DNA of 64,000 nucleotides, taken from positions 310,001 through 374,000 of the forward strand of contig NW_020825401.1 in NCBI RefSeq assembly GCF_003286085.1. The letters run 5' to 3'. The notes below the pieces were generated by a model, which saw only the letters and a program-made list of their open reading frames with translations, did no database searches and was not told the DNA's origin. Of the stretch, positions 11,351 through 21,903 are shown piece by piece (position 1 is the stretch's first letter; each line of letters opens with the position of its first letter). A program made the position numbers and the translations under genes. The DNA comes from Drosophila persimilis. Lineage: Eukaryota; Arthropoda; Insecta; Diptera; Drosophilidae.

Positions 11351-11381
11351 TGTAGTGCGCTTGTATACGTTGTATGCTACA
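11351..11381 (+). repeat. 31-bp LTR-like linker between GA and GB
   Basis: The only sequence between the GA polypurine tract and the GB gag leader is 31 bp that starts TGTAG and ends CTACA. These are the same termini as the full-size LTRs at 58460-60423. A related 32-bp sequence (TGATAG to CTACA) is at 6865-6896. It may be an LTR with nearly all of its interior deleted. It contains no room for a promoter or polyadenylation region. Confidence 0.5.
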
Positions 11382-11473
11382 GAGTTGAAGCGTTAAGCCC
11401 CCTTGAGAATGCTAACTCACAGAATGCCAACAGGTCTCCAATCTCCATCGACCATCAACAGAGTCAGGCCACT

Positions 11474-12635
11474 ATGGCGGAAACTATACAGCAGTCCATG
11501 GTTGACGCGATTAGAGTAGCTATGGTAGAGCAAACCCGAATTCTGGCGACCACCATGGCTGATCAAGCTAACCGGCTAGTTCGAGCCATTTCCGATGGCC
11601 TTCAAAGTACGGCTTCTGTACCCTCCCCGAACATAAGTGCAGCTCGGATGCAACCTGTAGCAGCAAACGATCGAGCAACTTTTTTGGCTGTCCACTAGTG
11701 AACAGGTACCAGTGCCGGGGATTAATCAATCGGGAAATAGTTCGTCACCCTCGAATTTGGGGCAAACCCGTAATGTTGGCTCAGGAGTTTCCACAGGTTC
11801 CTCCGCTTCATCCCTTCGGGCAGATCGTGTTAGCCAGATAATGTCTAATTGGAAACTGCAGTTTACGGGAAAGGCTGGTATGTCGATTGAGGACTTCATT
11901 TACCGTATTAAAGCACTTGCAAAGCAAACTTTGGACGGTTACTTTGAAATAACAGCTCGATACGCCAGTAACCTCTTTGATGGAAGCGCCAGCGAGTGAT
12001 TTTGGCGGTATCATAAAAGTGTCCCTGAAGTCCGTTGGGAAGATCTATGCCTAGCCTTTCGTGGCCAATTTAAAGACGATAGAACAGATAGGAATATCAG
12101 AACAGAGATCGAATTAAGGAAATAGCGACCAAACGAATCCTTTGATGATTTTAATGGCGTAATTGCCGCATTGGCAGATAAACTGTCTGAGCCTATGTCT
12201 GAGGCAGCCTTGGTTAAGACACTGTATGAGTCGGCTGCGACTGTGAAATCCTTACGTCACCTTGTCCGAACGCGAGAAATATTCATGTCCGTAGCTAAAA
12301 CCAAGCCTCCCCTGGCGGCCCCCCGAACTTTACCACGCCGCCAAGTCAATGCTATATTAGACGAATCTATTACCCCAGATAGTGAAGAAGTATGTGAAGA
12401 AGATCTGGAAGTATCAGCAGTAGAGTTCGTCTGTTGGAATTGCGGTGGCAAAGGCCATCGATACCAAGAGTGTATGGCCGAACGTAGGGTATTTTGCTAT
12501 GGTTGTGGCAGGGCCGATACTTATAAGCCTAGTTGCACAAAGTGCAACCCCCACACGGCAAAAAACTCGTTGTCGCGTGCACCGTCGAAAAGTGCACGCA
12601 AACAACTGGTCAACCAAGCGACCAATACCGAGTGA
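11474..12635 (+). pseudogene. GB gag, broken
   Basis: Same layout as GA gag: ATG at 11474, stop at 11696, second segment 11712-11999 ending at TGA 11997, third segment to 12635 with both zinc knuckles. It has an additional private stop near 12122 in the capsid region. Confidence 0.8.
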
Positions 12636-13033
12636 ACAATTCTTCTCCTTCCACTGACCTTATTATACCAGATGTGTCAAACAGCGTATACGCTGACCAC
12701 CTTGCTAGCCCTCCAAATCGATCCCAGCGCCGAAGAATCGATTTTAAGAAACAATGCAAACTTGAGAAAATACTGCTCTTAGCTTCTGTAGTTGAAAAAC
12801 CAAATGATTTACGACCCCACGCTCAGATTATGCTTTTTGGTAAACCACTCATAGGACTAATGGATACTGGAGCTTCAGTTAGCTGCATAGGGGGAAGTTG
12901 CGCGTCCGACGTTATTCGGAATAAAGTCAAATATAAGCCGCTGTCCCTAAAAGTTAGAACTGCCGACGGAAAGAGCCAAGGTATAGTCGGCAAAATTTCC
13001 ACAAAAGTCACGTATATAGGGGAATCCAAGTAA
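12533..13033 (+). pseudogene. GB aspartic protease
   Basis: Identical in sequence to the GA protease as far as I compared it, with LMDTGASVSCIGG near the C-terminus. It ends at the same stop before RT. Confidence 0.8.
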
Positions 13034-13057
13034 CTTTGTTTTTATATTGTACCTTCC

Positions 13058-14173
13058 TTGACGGGTAATCTTTATTTAGGAATCGATTTCTGGACGGCTT
13101 TTGAACTTTTACCGTTGCACTTGATGACACAAAATTTACGTATTGAAACGTTAGAAGACCCCACAATGAGGGCGCTTCTGCCTTCACAGCAAGTATTACT
13201 ACAGGAGGTAATAACTCTCTTCCCATCTTACTCAAAGCAAGGTCGAGGAAATCACTCATACGATAGAGGTAGCCGACGCAAAGCCCATCAAACAACGCCA
13301 CTATGCGGTGTCACCGGCAACGGAAAGCTAATGTATGAGGAATTTTACCGAAAGCTGAAGCTTGGGGCTATACAAGAATCGGTTAGCTCGTGGTCTTCGC
13401 CCGTAGTGCTGGTTAAAAAGCCTGGCAAGGTTAGATTGTGTATCGATTATAGGAAAGTAAGCTCGGTCACGGTAAAGAATGCATATCCCATGCCCCTTAT
13501 AGACGGAATCCTGTATAGACTACCGAAAGCAGAGACAACCATCGATCTAAAGGACGCGTTTTGGCAAATTCTTCTCGATCAAAAATCTCGTGATAAGACA
13601 GCGTTTACCGTGCCTGGCCGTCCCTTCTAAGAGTTTGTCGTCATGCCATTCGGCCTAGCCAACGCACCCTGTACCTTGTCGCGACTTATGGATAAAATCA
13701 TACCAGCCCATCTACGGAATGAAATATTCATATATCTTGACGACCTCTTAGTTATATCCGATAATTATGAGCACCATCTGGAGGTGTTGTACCTGGTCGC
13801 ATCCCAACTTTCCAAGGCCAATCTTACTATAAATGTGGAAAAAAGCAAATATTGCCGGAAAGATGTTAAATATTTAGGCCACATATTTGGAAAATTTCCA
13901 GCTCCTCAGTCGATTAAACAAGTTTGTCGATTTCTCGGAATGACAGGCGGGTACCACAAGTTCATCCACAATTATGCAGCAATTAGTTCACCCATATCAG
14001 ATACTCTGAAATCTAAGCGCAAGTTTGTTTGGACTGATGAGGCTCAGCTTACTTTCGAGTCATTAAAGTCTCAAATGTGCTCCGCGCCAGTTCTACATGG
14101 CCCAAATTTCTCCATACCATTCTCTATACACTGTGACGCCTGTCATACAGGCGTAGGGGCAGTTCTAATGTAA
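13058..14173 (+). pseudogene. GB reverse transcriptase, two frames
   Basis: Segments 13058-13630 and 13643-14173 mirror the GA RT, including the shared TAA at 13628 and 14171. The catalytic box IYLDDLLVIS is intact. A few residue differences from GA (for example Pro to Leu in the IPLD motif) show the two copies have begun to diverge separately. Confidence 0.85.
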
Positions 14174-15763
14174 GAAAACAACGAGGGCGCAGACGTACCA
14201 ATTGCTTTTATGTCGAAAAAGCTTAACAAATGCCAGAAGCAATACACTGTAACTGAAAAAGAGTGTTACGCTGCGGTTTTAGCCGTAAAAAAGTTCAGGG
14301 CATATGTTGAGGGCCAAGAATTCACCATCATTACCGATCATGCCTCCTTAAAGTGGCTAATGTCGCAGGCTGATCTTAGCTCCTGATTGGCTCGCTGGTC
14401 CTTGAAGTTGCAGGGATTTGAATTCAAAATCTTACACCGAAAAGGGAGTGATAACATAGTCCCCGATGCCTTGTCCCGTACGCACTCAGAAGACTTGTCC
14501 TTCTTGGCGATTGATAGCATGTTGGTCGACTCTGATTCTCCTGAGTTGAAATCACCATAATATCAGTCAATTAAAGAGAAGATTAGGTTGAACAGTTCCC
14601 GATTGCCTGATCTAAAAATCAAAGATGAACGCATCTTTCGTCGTGCGGAACATGCCGATGGAACCAAGATCACAGACGATTCCTGCTGGAAGCTTTGGAT
14701 ACCCCCATCCCTTGTAAAACCCGTCCTCAAAGCTGCCCATGAGGATCCCTTGTGTTCCCACAGTGGGATAAATAAAACCCTTGAAAGACTCAGGCGATCT
14801 TATTATTGGCAAAACTTAGTGGTGGATGTCAAAGAACTCATAAATAATTGCCATATTTGTAACACCACGAAGCATCCAAATCAACCTTTAAAGCCACCAA
14901 TGGGAAATACGGGATTACCTTCTCGATTCTTTCAAAAATTATTTGTAGACTTTTTAGGACCTTATCCGAGAAGCAAGTCAGGAAATATTTACATCTTTGT
15001 CGTCTTAGACCATCTGTCAAAATTTCCATTTTTGAAGCCGGTACGAAAATGTACCGTAGATTCCATAAAACGCTTCCTGGAAGAAGACCTCTTTCACTGT
15101 TTTGGGGTCCCCGAAACCATCGTAAGCGATAATGGGGTCCAATTAAAATCTCACACTTTTAACTCCTTGCGTGACAAATATAATATCTCTCATGTCTATA
15201 CTGCCTTTTATTCTCCTCAAGCCAATGCTTCGGAGAGAGTAAAAAGATCCGTTCTGGCGGCCATCAAAAGTTATGTTGACCCGGATCAACGTAATTGGGA
15301 TGAGAAATTAAGCAGCATTTGCTGTGCACTTCGGTCTAGTCATCATTTAGCCATAAGCACTACCCCGTATCGGCTTGCTTTTGGACAGCATATGGTAACC
15401 GAAGCCAGTAGCTATAAACTGATGCGTCACCTAGACATGTTAGAAGATCGCGGCGTCCAATTATCGCGAGAAGATTCCTTCGACATAAATCGCAGCAAAG
15501 CAAGAGGCTCTATACAGGCCCAGCACTTCCGAAATGCCAGATCCTATAACTTACGAACGAGACAAATTTCCTATAGGGATGGACAAGAAGTATATAGACG
15601 TAACTTTCAGCAAAGCAATTTCGCTAAGGGCTTTAGCGCAAAGTTAGCACCAACCTTTATAAAGTCCCGAGTGCGAAGAAAGCTAGGAAACTGCTATTAC
15701 GAGCTTGAAGATCTGCAAGACCGCTTTGTAAGTAAATTTCATACCAAGGATATAAAACCTTGA
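14174..15763 (+). pseudogene. GB RNase H and integrase
   Basis: RNase H reads to the shared TGA near 14384. The integrase frame is cut once more by a private TAA at 14557-14559, so the long open frame starts only at 14588 and covers 391 residues. The zinc site, SDNGVQ and NASERVKRS are present. It ends at KDIKP 87 bp before the LTR. Confidence 0.85.
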
Positions 15764-15835
15764 CATGAATTGTTACAAGCGCGGATCCCACTTCGGTGTG
15801 TCCCACCCCAAGCGTGATTTAAGTGGGGGGGATTA

Positions 15836-16112
15836 TGTAGTGCGCTTGTTGTAAGAACAAAATTTTTTGCATCGACGTCTTAATTTTCCCTAAAATTATG
15901 CTACGCGAATAGGCTAAGTCTTCTTCTAGGTTAAAGAAAGCTAAGCTTTTAACACGCCATCTATTGGGTGCGCTTCGTCACCGCGGGCTGCCCATATTAT
16001 TTCTTTTGGCTGACGTTTTAATCGGCCTTTTCCTCCCACTGTCATTTTGACAAGTCCAAAAGAAAAAGGGAAGAAAGATTGGATGAAGCCTTGATTTCCG
16101 GGAGAAGCAGCT
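15836..16112 (+). repeat. 3' LTR fragment of GB, truncated
   Basis: Begins TGTAGTGCGCTTGT after a polypurine tract. It then runs on into sequence (TGTAAGAAC onward, including ACGCCATCT) that resembles the first part of the G2 LTR read on the minus strand from 53508. It is cut off at 16112/16113, where the inverted arm starts. Confidence 0.6.
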
Positions 16113-16320
16113 TGTTCGGGCCAGCCGCTGATGAATAACCGTAACTTTAACATTATTATTGTATGAGCAGAGAGAGCCGCCTATGTTGTAAAACGTTGAC
16201 GTTCTGCAGAGCTGCTGCGCTCTCCCGCTAAAGGGGCTCTCTGCCGCCGCCACTTCGGCAACTACTTTGATCTGCTGCCGCCACTTCGGCAATCACTTTG
16301 ATCTAACGCGGTCGTCTATA
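16113..16320 (-). repeat. Left inverted arm of repeat R
   Basis: This 208-bp segment is the reverse complement of 20774-20982 with only a few mismatches. It corresponds to the start of repeat R. Together the two arms flank the whole B1 insertion as an inverted pair. Confidence 0.85.
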
Positions 16321-16340
16321 GTGACCCCGACGTGATACCA
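16321..16340 (+). other. Mirror-image primer-binding-like sequence
   Basis: GTGACCCCGACGTGATACCA lies at the outer edge of the B1 LTR. The true B1 primer-binding site at 20569-20587 reads, on the minus strand, TGGTGACCCCCCGACGTGAT. Here the same core sits in the opposite orientation relative to the LTR. This is consistent with an inversion at or near the LTR/primer site. Confidence 0.55.
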
Positions 16341-16341
16341 A

Positions 16342-16529
16342 TGTTTGAGATGCCAAGCTTTTTTGGCACCTATGTGTTTCAAAATGAAAAGAGATTTTGG
16401 GTTAAACTTTATAATTCGTATTTAATCTTGGTGGCTTAGCGGAAGCCAATTGCTTGCTATTGCCAGATAAAATTTATGCGAGATCGATATGCAACCAATG
16501 CGCAGAGGGGTTAGCATAGAAATAAACTA
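16342..16529 (-). repeat. B1 LTR copy (distal)
   Basis: About 188 bp matching 20589-20776 in the same orientation. On the minus strand it begins TAGTTTA and ends CTCAAACA. It contains the inverted-repeat motif around AAGCTTTTTTGG. On its inner side it abuts the R1-like ORF1 directly, rather than the B1 pol 3' end. Confidence 0.75.
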
Positions 16530-17577
16530 CCACCCCTGCCTGCGCTTTGAGTTCCGCTAGGACTTCCTCTTGGGTGGACACTTCGTCTATGTCCCTTACC
16601 TCCAAGATGACAGTTTCGGTAAGACTCCTTACTTCAACCGTGCTTCCTAGCGCTTCCTTGACTGCTGCCTGCATCTCTTGGGTTCTCGGGTCCGCCGATT
16701 TTTCCAGCATCAGCAACAGCTCTCCTTTTGCTGTGCGTCGCACCCCTTGCACCGATTGCCCTAGCTTGACCTTCCTTAGGATGTCTGCATATGAGACAGT
16801 GCTGGTGGCTGCGATGACTATTGCATCGCTGCGTGGCGGTCTTGGTCGTTGCTGCTGCTTTGGCTTTGGCCTTTGCCTGGCTACGACCTTCACCCACCCC
16901 ACCTCTCGCTCCTTTGGGGCGTCCTCCGGTCCCTTGCGAGCTACGGCGTCCCTCATTTGGCCTTCCTGCGGCTTCTTCTCCGTTTTTTTTGACTTTTTGG
17001 GTCCATGTTTTGGCTTCTTCGGTCTTGGGGACGGGGACGGGGACGGGTGGGTGGTGTTCCTGGGCTCTGGCCGTGCCCTCTTTCCCGCCCTCTCCGTCAC
17101 TGCCGGCTGTGCAACCTTGGCTACAGCCTGCTCCGCAGAGATCGCCTGCCAGCACGATTCCAACTCTCGCTGCAGATATTCGATCTCATCCACCAGATCC
17201 CTCATTGGGTTCGTGATGGACCTCTTTGGGAGCACCATCAGCTTCCTCAACTCTCTGGCCTTTTGGCCCAAGCTCGCCAAATGCGCCATGGCCCTCTCCT
17301 TCGGGTCTGCTTGCTCCTCTTGGGGGCGCTGCAACGTTGGAGGAGAGGATCTTGCGCGCTCCTCCACTGCTTCCGCCGGCTGGTTTGGCGATCGCGCCAG
17401 AGCATTTCTCCGGCGAAAGGGATTCTCCTCATCCCAGGCGAATGAGCTTGTCAGCGGAGTGCTGCAAGCCGCAGCTTGTTCCCGCTGATCGCTCATCTCC
17501 GATCTGGCCGTTGATCTGGCAACTCCGGTTGCTGCGGCCGCGCCCTCTATTGGCCAGACGCTGTCGTTTTCCAGCAC
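16530..17577 (-). pseudogene. R1-clade ORF1 (gag-like), C-terminally truncated
   Basis: About 349 residues from the ATG at 17577 (a second candidate start is MSDQ at 17490). A charged, Pro-rich, Lys-rich middle (RPKKPKHGPKKSKKTEKK) precedes the family-typical block SYADILRKVKLGQ, VRRTAKGELLLMLEK, VRSLTETVILEVRDIDEVST. R1-clade ORF1 proteins normally continue into three CCHC knuckles; these are missing because the frame runs into the B1 LTR, whose reverse strand supplies the last 18 or so codons. It would have bound element RNA. Confidence 0.75.
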
Positions 17578-17967
17578 TTAGCCTCCAGTCAGCTGTTCTT
17601 CTGTCGTTTTCCAACACCACTTGCGGTGTGCTTGGCCAATTTTGCCCAAAAACAAAAAGAAGGCAGCAACCAACAAGTGGCGCCAAGAATCACAACGAAG
17701 AAGAATAGGAAAACAGGCACTTACCTGCTCCTCCTTCCCCCCCCTTCGGCCTATGGCTCGACGGCGTCCCACTGGGATTTCGGCCAGTACTATTGGCCAG
17801 GTGGCCGCTTCTCTGCTTGCGGACTTGCGTTCCGCGCAGGTAAATAACGCAGCACTACTATGGCTCGCGCTAACTACTCTTTGCCTCTTTTCCAGGCTAA
17901 CTTCCGACGTTTTCCACTGAATTATACGGAACGATTTAAAAACACGACCGCACTCACTAGAATACAC
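16530..17967 (-). mobile_element. R1-clade non-LTR element, 5' UTR and ORF1 only
   Basis: On the minus strand a GC-rich 5' UTR (about 17967-17578) leads into ORF1. No ORF2 follows: the sequence ends inside ORF1, exactly at the B1 LTR. On its 5' side it interrupts the B1 pol gene near 17975. It is therefore an insertion into B1 followed by a deletion of its own 3' part and the rest of B1 pol. Confidence 0.7.
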
Positions 17968-17974
17968 ACTGTGT

Positions 17975-18805
17975 GTTCACGGGAATCAGGGTTGACTTGG
18001 TGCATATGATGCAAATCAATATACTCCCTCATAAAGGCGGAATACCGCTCCTTGAGTGTAGGATTACGCTCCAGTTTTCGCTCCAGACTGATGAACCGTC
18101 GATAAGCCTGAGCATAAGATTCTCCTAAACGATCAATATCAATATTGTTATTTAGCGGCAGACGAACTGCATACTCCCCGGATGGCAACCGTGAAAGGTG
18201 GCTTACGAAATGTGCTTCACAATCGTCTTCTTCTTTGGTATTCAACCCAGCCTCCACACAATCCTCGACTTCCCAAAACATACGAAGAGTTTTATCCAAC
18301 CTTGCTTCCATATCAGCTATAGAATCTGGACAATTGTGCGTGGCCAAAAGCGCCGAGATTGATACCTTCTGTCCACCGCCAGATACGATCGACCCAAGCC
18401 GGGTCTTCTGCAGAAGAGGCAGTCCATCGGTGAGTTTGATTTGCCCTACGCAGAGGAGATCATAAAAAACGCTCAAACCAATGAGAAGATCAACCCGTTG
18501 AGGATTGAAAAATGCAGGATCAGCGAGCTGAATGTTAGATGGAATACGCCAATCGGATACATTTACTGTCATACTTGGTTGAGAATCGGTAATCGTGGGG
18601 GCGATGAGAGCAGTAAGTGTAGTTGTGTAAGCAGAGGTGCGAGAATGCATACAAATGCTTATGGTGGATCCCTCAGTAGAAACGCTGGTATCGCCCAGCC
18701 CAGACACAAGTGCAGACGATTGAGTTCTCCTAAGCTGAAGCTGCTGGGCGAACCTGGATGTGACGAGATGCAGCTGCGATCCTGAATCTAAGATGGCACG
18801 ACAAG
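17975..18805 (-). pseudogene. B1 protease and start of pol
   Basis: Reading on the minus strand, a retropepsin motif LDSGSQ at about 18795-18778 starts a BEL/Pao pol. The ORF that starts at 18707 has the family blocks NVSDWRIPSN, RVDLLIGLSVFY and LPLLQKTRLGSIVSG, and then the start of the RT region (SLERKLERNPTLKERYSAFMREY). It is cut off near 17975 by the R1-like element, before the RT catalytic core. It is non-functional. Confidence 0.8.
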
Positions 18806-18808
18806 GAA

Positions 18809-20252
18809 CTAAAACGCCAGACCGAGAACCGCCTTCACGAGAACCACGGCTGTAGCCAGAAGCACGACATCAGAGTGAAGACCTTGGGCAGCAAGAGAGG
18901 TAGACGAAGGTAGAGACGAGCTGCTAGCAGAATTTTGAGCAACGAAAAGAGTGTCCGGTTGAACGGCCAGATCGGGAGGAGTAATACCTGGGCAGCCTTG
19001 TGTTGTGGGCTGTATACTATCGAAGTGCAACAAACTATGATGCCTACCGCCGCATACTCGACATTTTCCACTATTGCATGCGCGGGTCCGGTGCCCCGGT
19101 TTTAGGCAATTGAAGCATAGGGAAAGCTTCTTCACTTCTTTGTGGCGCAGCAACGGTGAGAGATTTCCGAATATATTGCACGAGTATATTCCATGGCCCG
19201 CTGAGTGGCAAAAGATGCATACAGACGGGTCGGCGGAAGAGTTGGAAGCTACAAACGTTTTCTTAACATGCGTATAGGAATGGTTTTTTCCAACCTGATC
19301 GCTACTAGCGTGTGTCGCTGTAGCATATTCCAATCGCTCCATTTTCTGGCAGCGTTGCTGCAAGAATTCGAAGAATTCCTCTGCGGTAGGTATAGCATCC
19401 GACGATGTGTGCTCCTCCCATTTGGTTTGCGTCTTCGAATCCAACTTCTGCAGCAGCATGTTGATGACCATGAATCCTGAAATCTCCTCAGCAGTTCCCA
19501 ATGTCTGCAACGCTCGCATGTGTAAATTGACTGCATCAGAAAACTCACGAAGCCTTTCAGCAGAATGCGAGTCTACCCTCTTTAGCCCAAGAATCTTCTT
19601 GATGTGTGCCTGGAAAACCAGTCTTTTGTTATTAAAGCGTTTATTAAGTATATCCAGAGCCGCACGATAATTGGCACTGGAGAGCTCTAACGATCGAACC
19701 GAATCCAAAGCCGCATCAGCGAGGCAAGAGCGAAGGTGCTGGAATTTCTCGATGTCACTGAGATCCGCATAAAATCCGCATTGCCATAAAATCCGAGAAC
19801 TCGACGTATCCACCAGAAAACTTCGGCACCTTCAGCTCAGGAAGTCGCTGGTTGTGAGCCATGATGATGGTACTATGTCCGGAATGGCTTGGCAGAGTCG
19901 TAGAATGGGCAGCGGCGTGTGACTGTCTTACTTCAACAGCAGCCAGCAACTCAGCTTTCAACGATATGAAAAGAGTATCGAAAATTTCGCGCAGCTCACT
20001 CCCAATCTCGTTTTGATCGAGAGCCTCCAATTCATTATGGGCCTTATTAAATTCCTCTCGAATTTCTGCCAACATATCAAGGCGCACCTCGACTTCCGCG
20101 GCGGTCAGCTTATCGATTTTATTCCCCGCGAAAGATTCGCCAAGCCTGTGCAATCGATCATATAATGACTGACTTTTACGCTTATACAGACTCAGTCTGG
20201 AATCAGCCACCACAATATTTCCGCCCGCGCCTGTATTTGGATCGTTGTCCAT
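18809..20252 (-). pseudogene. B1 gag (BEL/Pao), frameshifted
   Basis: The likely start is MDNDPNTG at about 20252, although the frame is open upstream to 20342. The N-terminal coiled region runs to about 19790, where a frameshift leads into the second frame (19813-18809). The capsid region (FQHLRSCLADAALDSVRSLE, ALDILNKRFNNKRLVFQAHI) is followed by zinc-binding segments (CIFCHSAGHGIYSC, CFNCLKPGHRTRACNSGKCRVCGGRHHSLLH), which are the BEL/Pao hallmark. The gene order and orientation are the same as in B3 and B4. Confidence 0.85.
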
Positions 20253-20568
20253 GTTAACCGTTGTGCAATTCGACACAACAACGGAAAATGAAATACCGCT
20301 TAAGCGACGATGTATAGACGCGAGAGCGAGAATGCAAGACACGAAAAGTCAAGAACCGCGGCTGCAGCTGCGCAGAGAATGAGAGATTCGACGCTTAAAG
20401 TACCGGAATTTGTCTATAAATATTCCAGCCGCACTCTCACTGAATTTGCACTTTAAACTGTTTTTCAACATGCACCCAAATGTATTTGTTGGTAGTTAAA
20501 CTACCCAACTACACAATATTGTATAATTAATAAGTGTTTTAACGGAACGCGATTATATACGTTTTATA

Positions 20569-20587
20569 TCACGTCGGGGGGTCACCA
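20569..20587 (-). other. B1 primer-binding site
   Basis: Directly inside the proximal B1 LTR, the minus strand reads TGGTGACCCCCCGACGTGAT. It begins with TGG, as expected for pairing with a tRNA 3' end. I did not assign the tRNA. Confidence 0.6.
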
Positions 20588-20588
20588 A

Positions 20589-20776
20589 TGTTTGAGATGC
20601 CAAGCTTTTTTGGCACCTATGTGTTTCAAAATGAAAAGAGATTTTGGGTTAAACTTTATAATTCGTATTTAATCTTGGTGGCTTAGCGGAAGCCGATTGC
20701 TTGCTATTGCCAGATAAAATTTATGCGAGATCGATATGCAACCAATGCGCAGAGGGGTTAGCATAGAACTAAACTA
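20589..20776 (-). repeat. B1 LTR (proximal, 5' on the minus strand)
   Basis: Matches 16342-16529 in the same orientation. Part of it (from 20621 on) also forms the start of each tandem block at 25634 and 30963, so the breakpoint of the block duplication lies inside this LTR. Confidence 0.75.
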
Positions 20777-21903
20777 TAGACGACGGCGTTAGATCAAAGT
20801 GATTGCCGAAGTGGCGGCAGCAGATCAAAGTAGTTGCCGAAGTGGCGGCGGCAGAGAGCCCCTTTAGCGGGAGAGCGCAGCAGCTCTGCAGAACGTCAAC
20901 GTTTTACAACATAGGCGGCACTCTCTGCTCATACAATAATAATGTTAAAGTTACGGTTATTCATCAGCGGCTGGCCCGAACACAGCTCTCTCTCTCCTCG
21001 TGGTATCTGAACAGTACGGACGTACTTATTCAGCTCTCAAAAAAAAAAAAGTTAAAATCAAATAAAAGTTATCGGGAGATCAGCACGATCCGCCGGCCTT
21101 TCGAAGGCAAGACCCCATCCACACAGAAGAGAAACCAATCCCCGATCCACTGGGCAGAGGATGGTGAGAATTTTCCGACGATCGCCCCAAAGCGGGCCAC
21201 TGTAGAGTTGGGAAGCACCACCTAAAGCCCCAACGCCCTCCACCAAAGCGGGCCATCGTAGAGTTGGGAAGCTCCACCTAAAGCCCCAACGCCATCCACC
21301 ACAGCGAGCCCATCAGCAGTTCCCGAGCTTCAGCGCCGACAGAGAGCGGCCCCTCAGCCGTTTCTGAGCTTTAGCGCCGGCAGCAAGCGAGCTCTTCGCC
21401 GCCCCAACGCGAGCCGTCGCGATCGAGAGTGGGCCATCCAGCCACCGGGCCAAGAGCCCTTAATAAAAAGTGACAAGTGATCTTCCTTGCTAATGACAAG
21501 GTAAAACCAGACTCGTCCAAATAAAAAGAGACCCTGACCCGAATTTTTTTTGTCACCGTGCTTGGCCCTAACCTAAAAGTCAGATCATGGCATGGGCCGG
21601 TTAAGTGAATTAAAGAATTAATTAAAATTTAGGCCATTGACCCCTTTGTGCCCGTGAAACGAAACCAGCAGCTTGGAGCTTTTTCCGTGCGCCCACACCT
21701 TGGTCTATGTATCAAGACCTACCCCAACGAACATGAATAAACGAATAAATATTGAATAAATAATATAAATAGAAATTAAATATGAAATAATTTGATTTAT
21801 GCACTATATATGCCCAAAAAAGTCCCTAAACAAAAAGAAAAAGAAAAGAAGATCAAAATAATCCGGTGTTAGCCGTGGTCATGCGTGTCCATGTGTGTGT
21901 GCT
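20774..21903 (+). repeat. Repeat R, block 1 (unassigned, LTR-like)
   Basis: About 1.13 kb repeated at 25829-26956 and 31118-32245; the first 209 bp also form the inverted arm at 16113-16320. It has a poly(A)-like AAATAAAAGTTATCGGGAG segment, a 56-bp unit repeated twice (about 21190-21300, AAAGCGGGCCA onward), and a downstream AT-rich part. A 140-residue open frame at its start (20803-21225) is kept in all copies but resembles nothing I know. It may be part of a retrotransposon LTR and leader. Confidence 0.6.

Larger units (their letters stand above)
6880..11364 (+). mobile_element. GA: degenerate Ty3/gypsy internal region, first tandem copy (4485 bp)
   Basis: A complete gypsy gene order (gag, protease, RT, RNase H, integrase, polypurine tract) reads left to right. 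It is broken by several stops and is repeated immediately as GB at a constant offset of 4485 bp with no net indel. The 3' end has a seven-G polypurine tract followed by TGTAGTGCGCTTGT, the start of an LTR. Only about 20 substitutions separate the copies by eye, so the duplication is far younger than the decay of the genes. Confidence 0.9.
11365..15849 (+). mobile_element. GB: second tandem copy of the gypsy internal region
   Basis: Repeats 6880-11364 at exactly +4485. It carries all the inherited breaks plus two new stops: TAG at 12122-12124 in gag and TAA at 14557-14559 at the RNase H/integrase boundary. Unlike GA, its 3' end continues past TGTAGTGCGCTTGT into a longer LTR (15836-16112). Confidence 0.9.

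Noticed and set aside
16821..17445. Long plus-strand open frames over the R1-like ORF1 (up to 313 residues)
   Set aside because: They are shadows of a GC-rich minus-strand gene. The minus-strand product has the recognisable family motifs; these have none.
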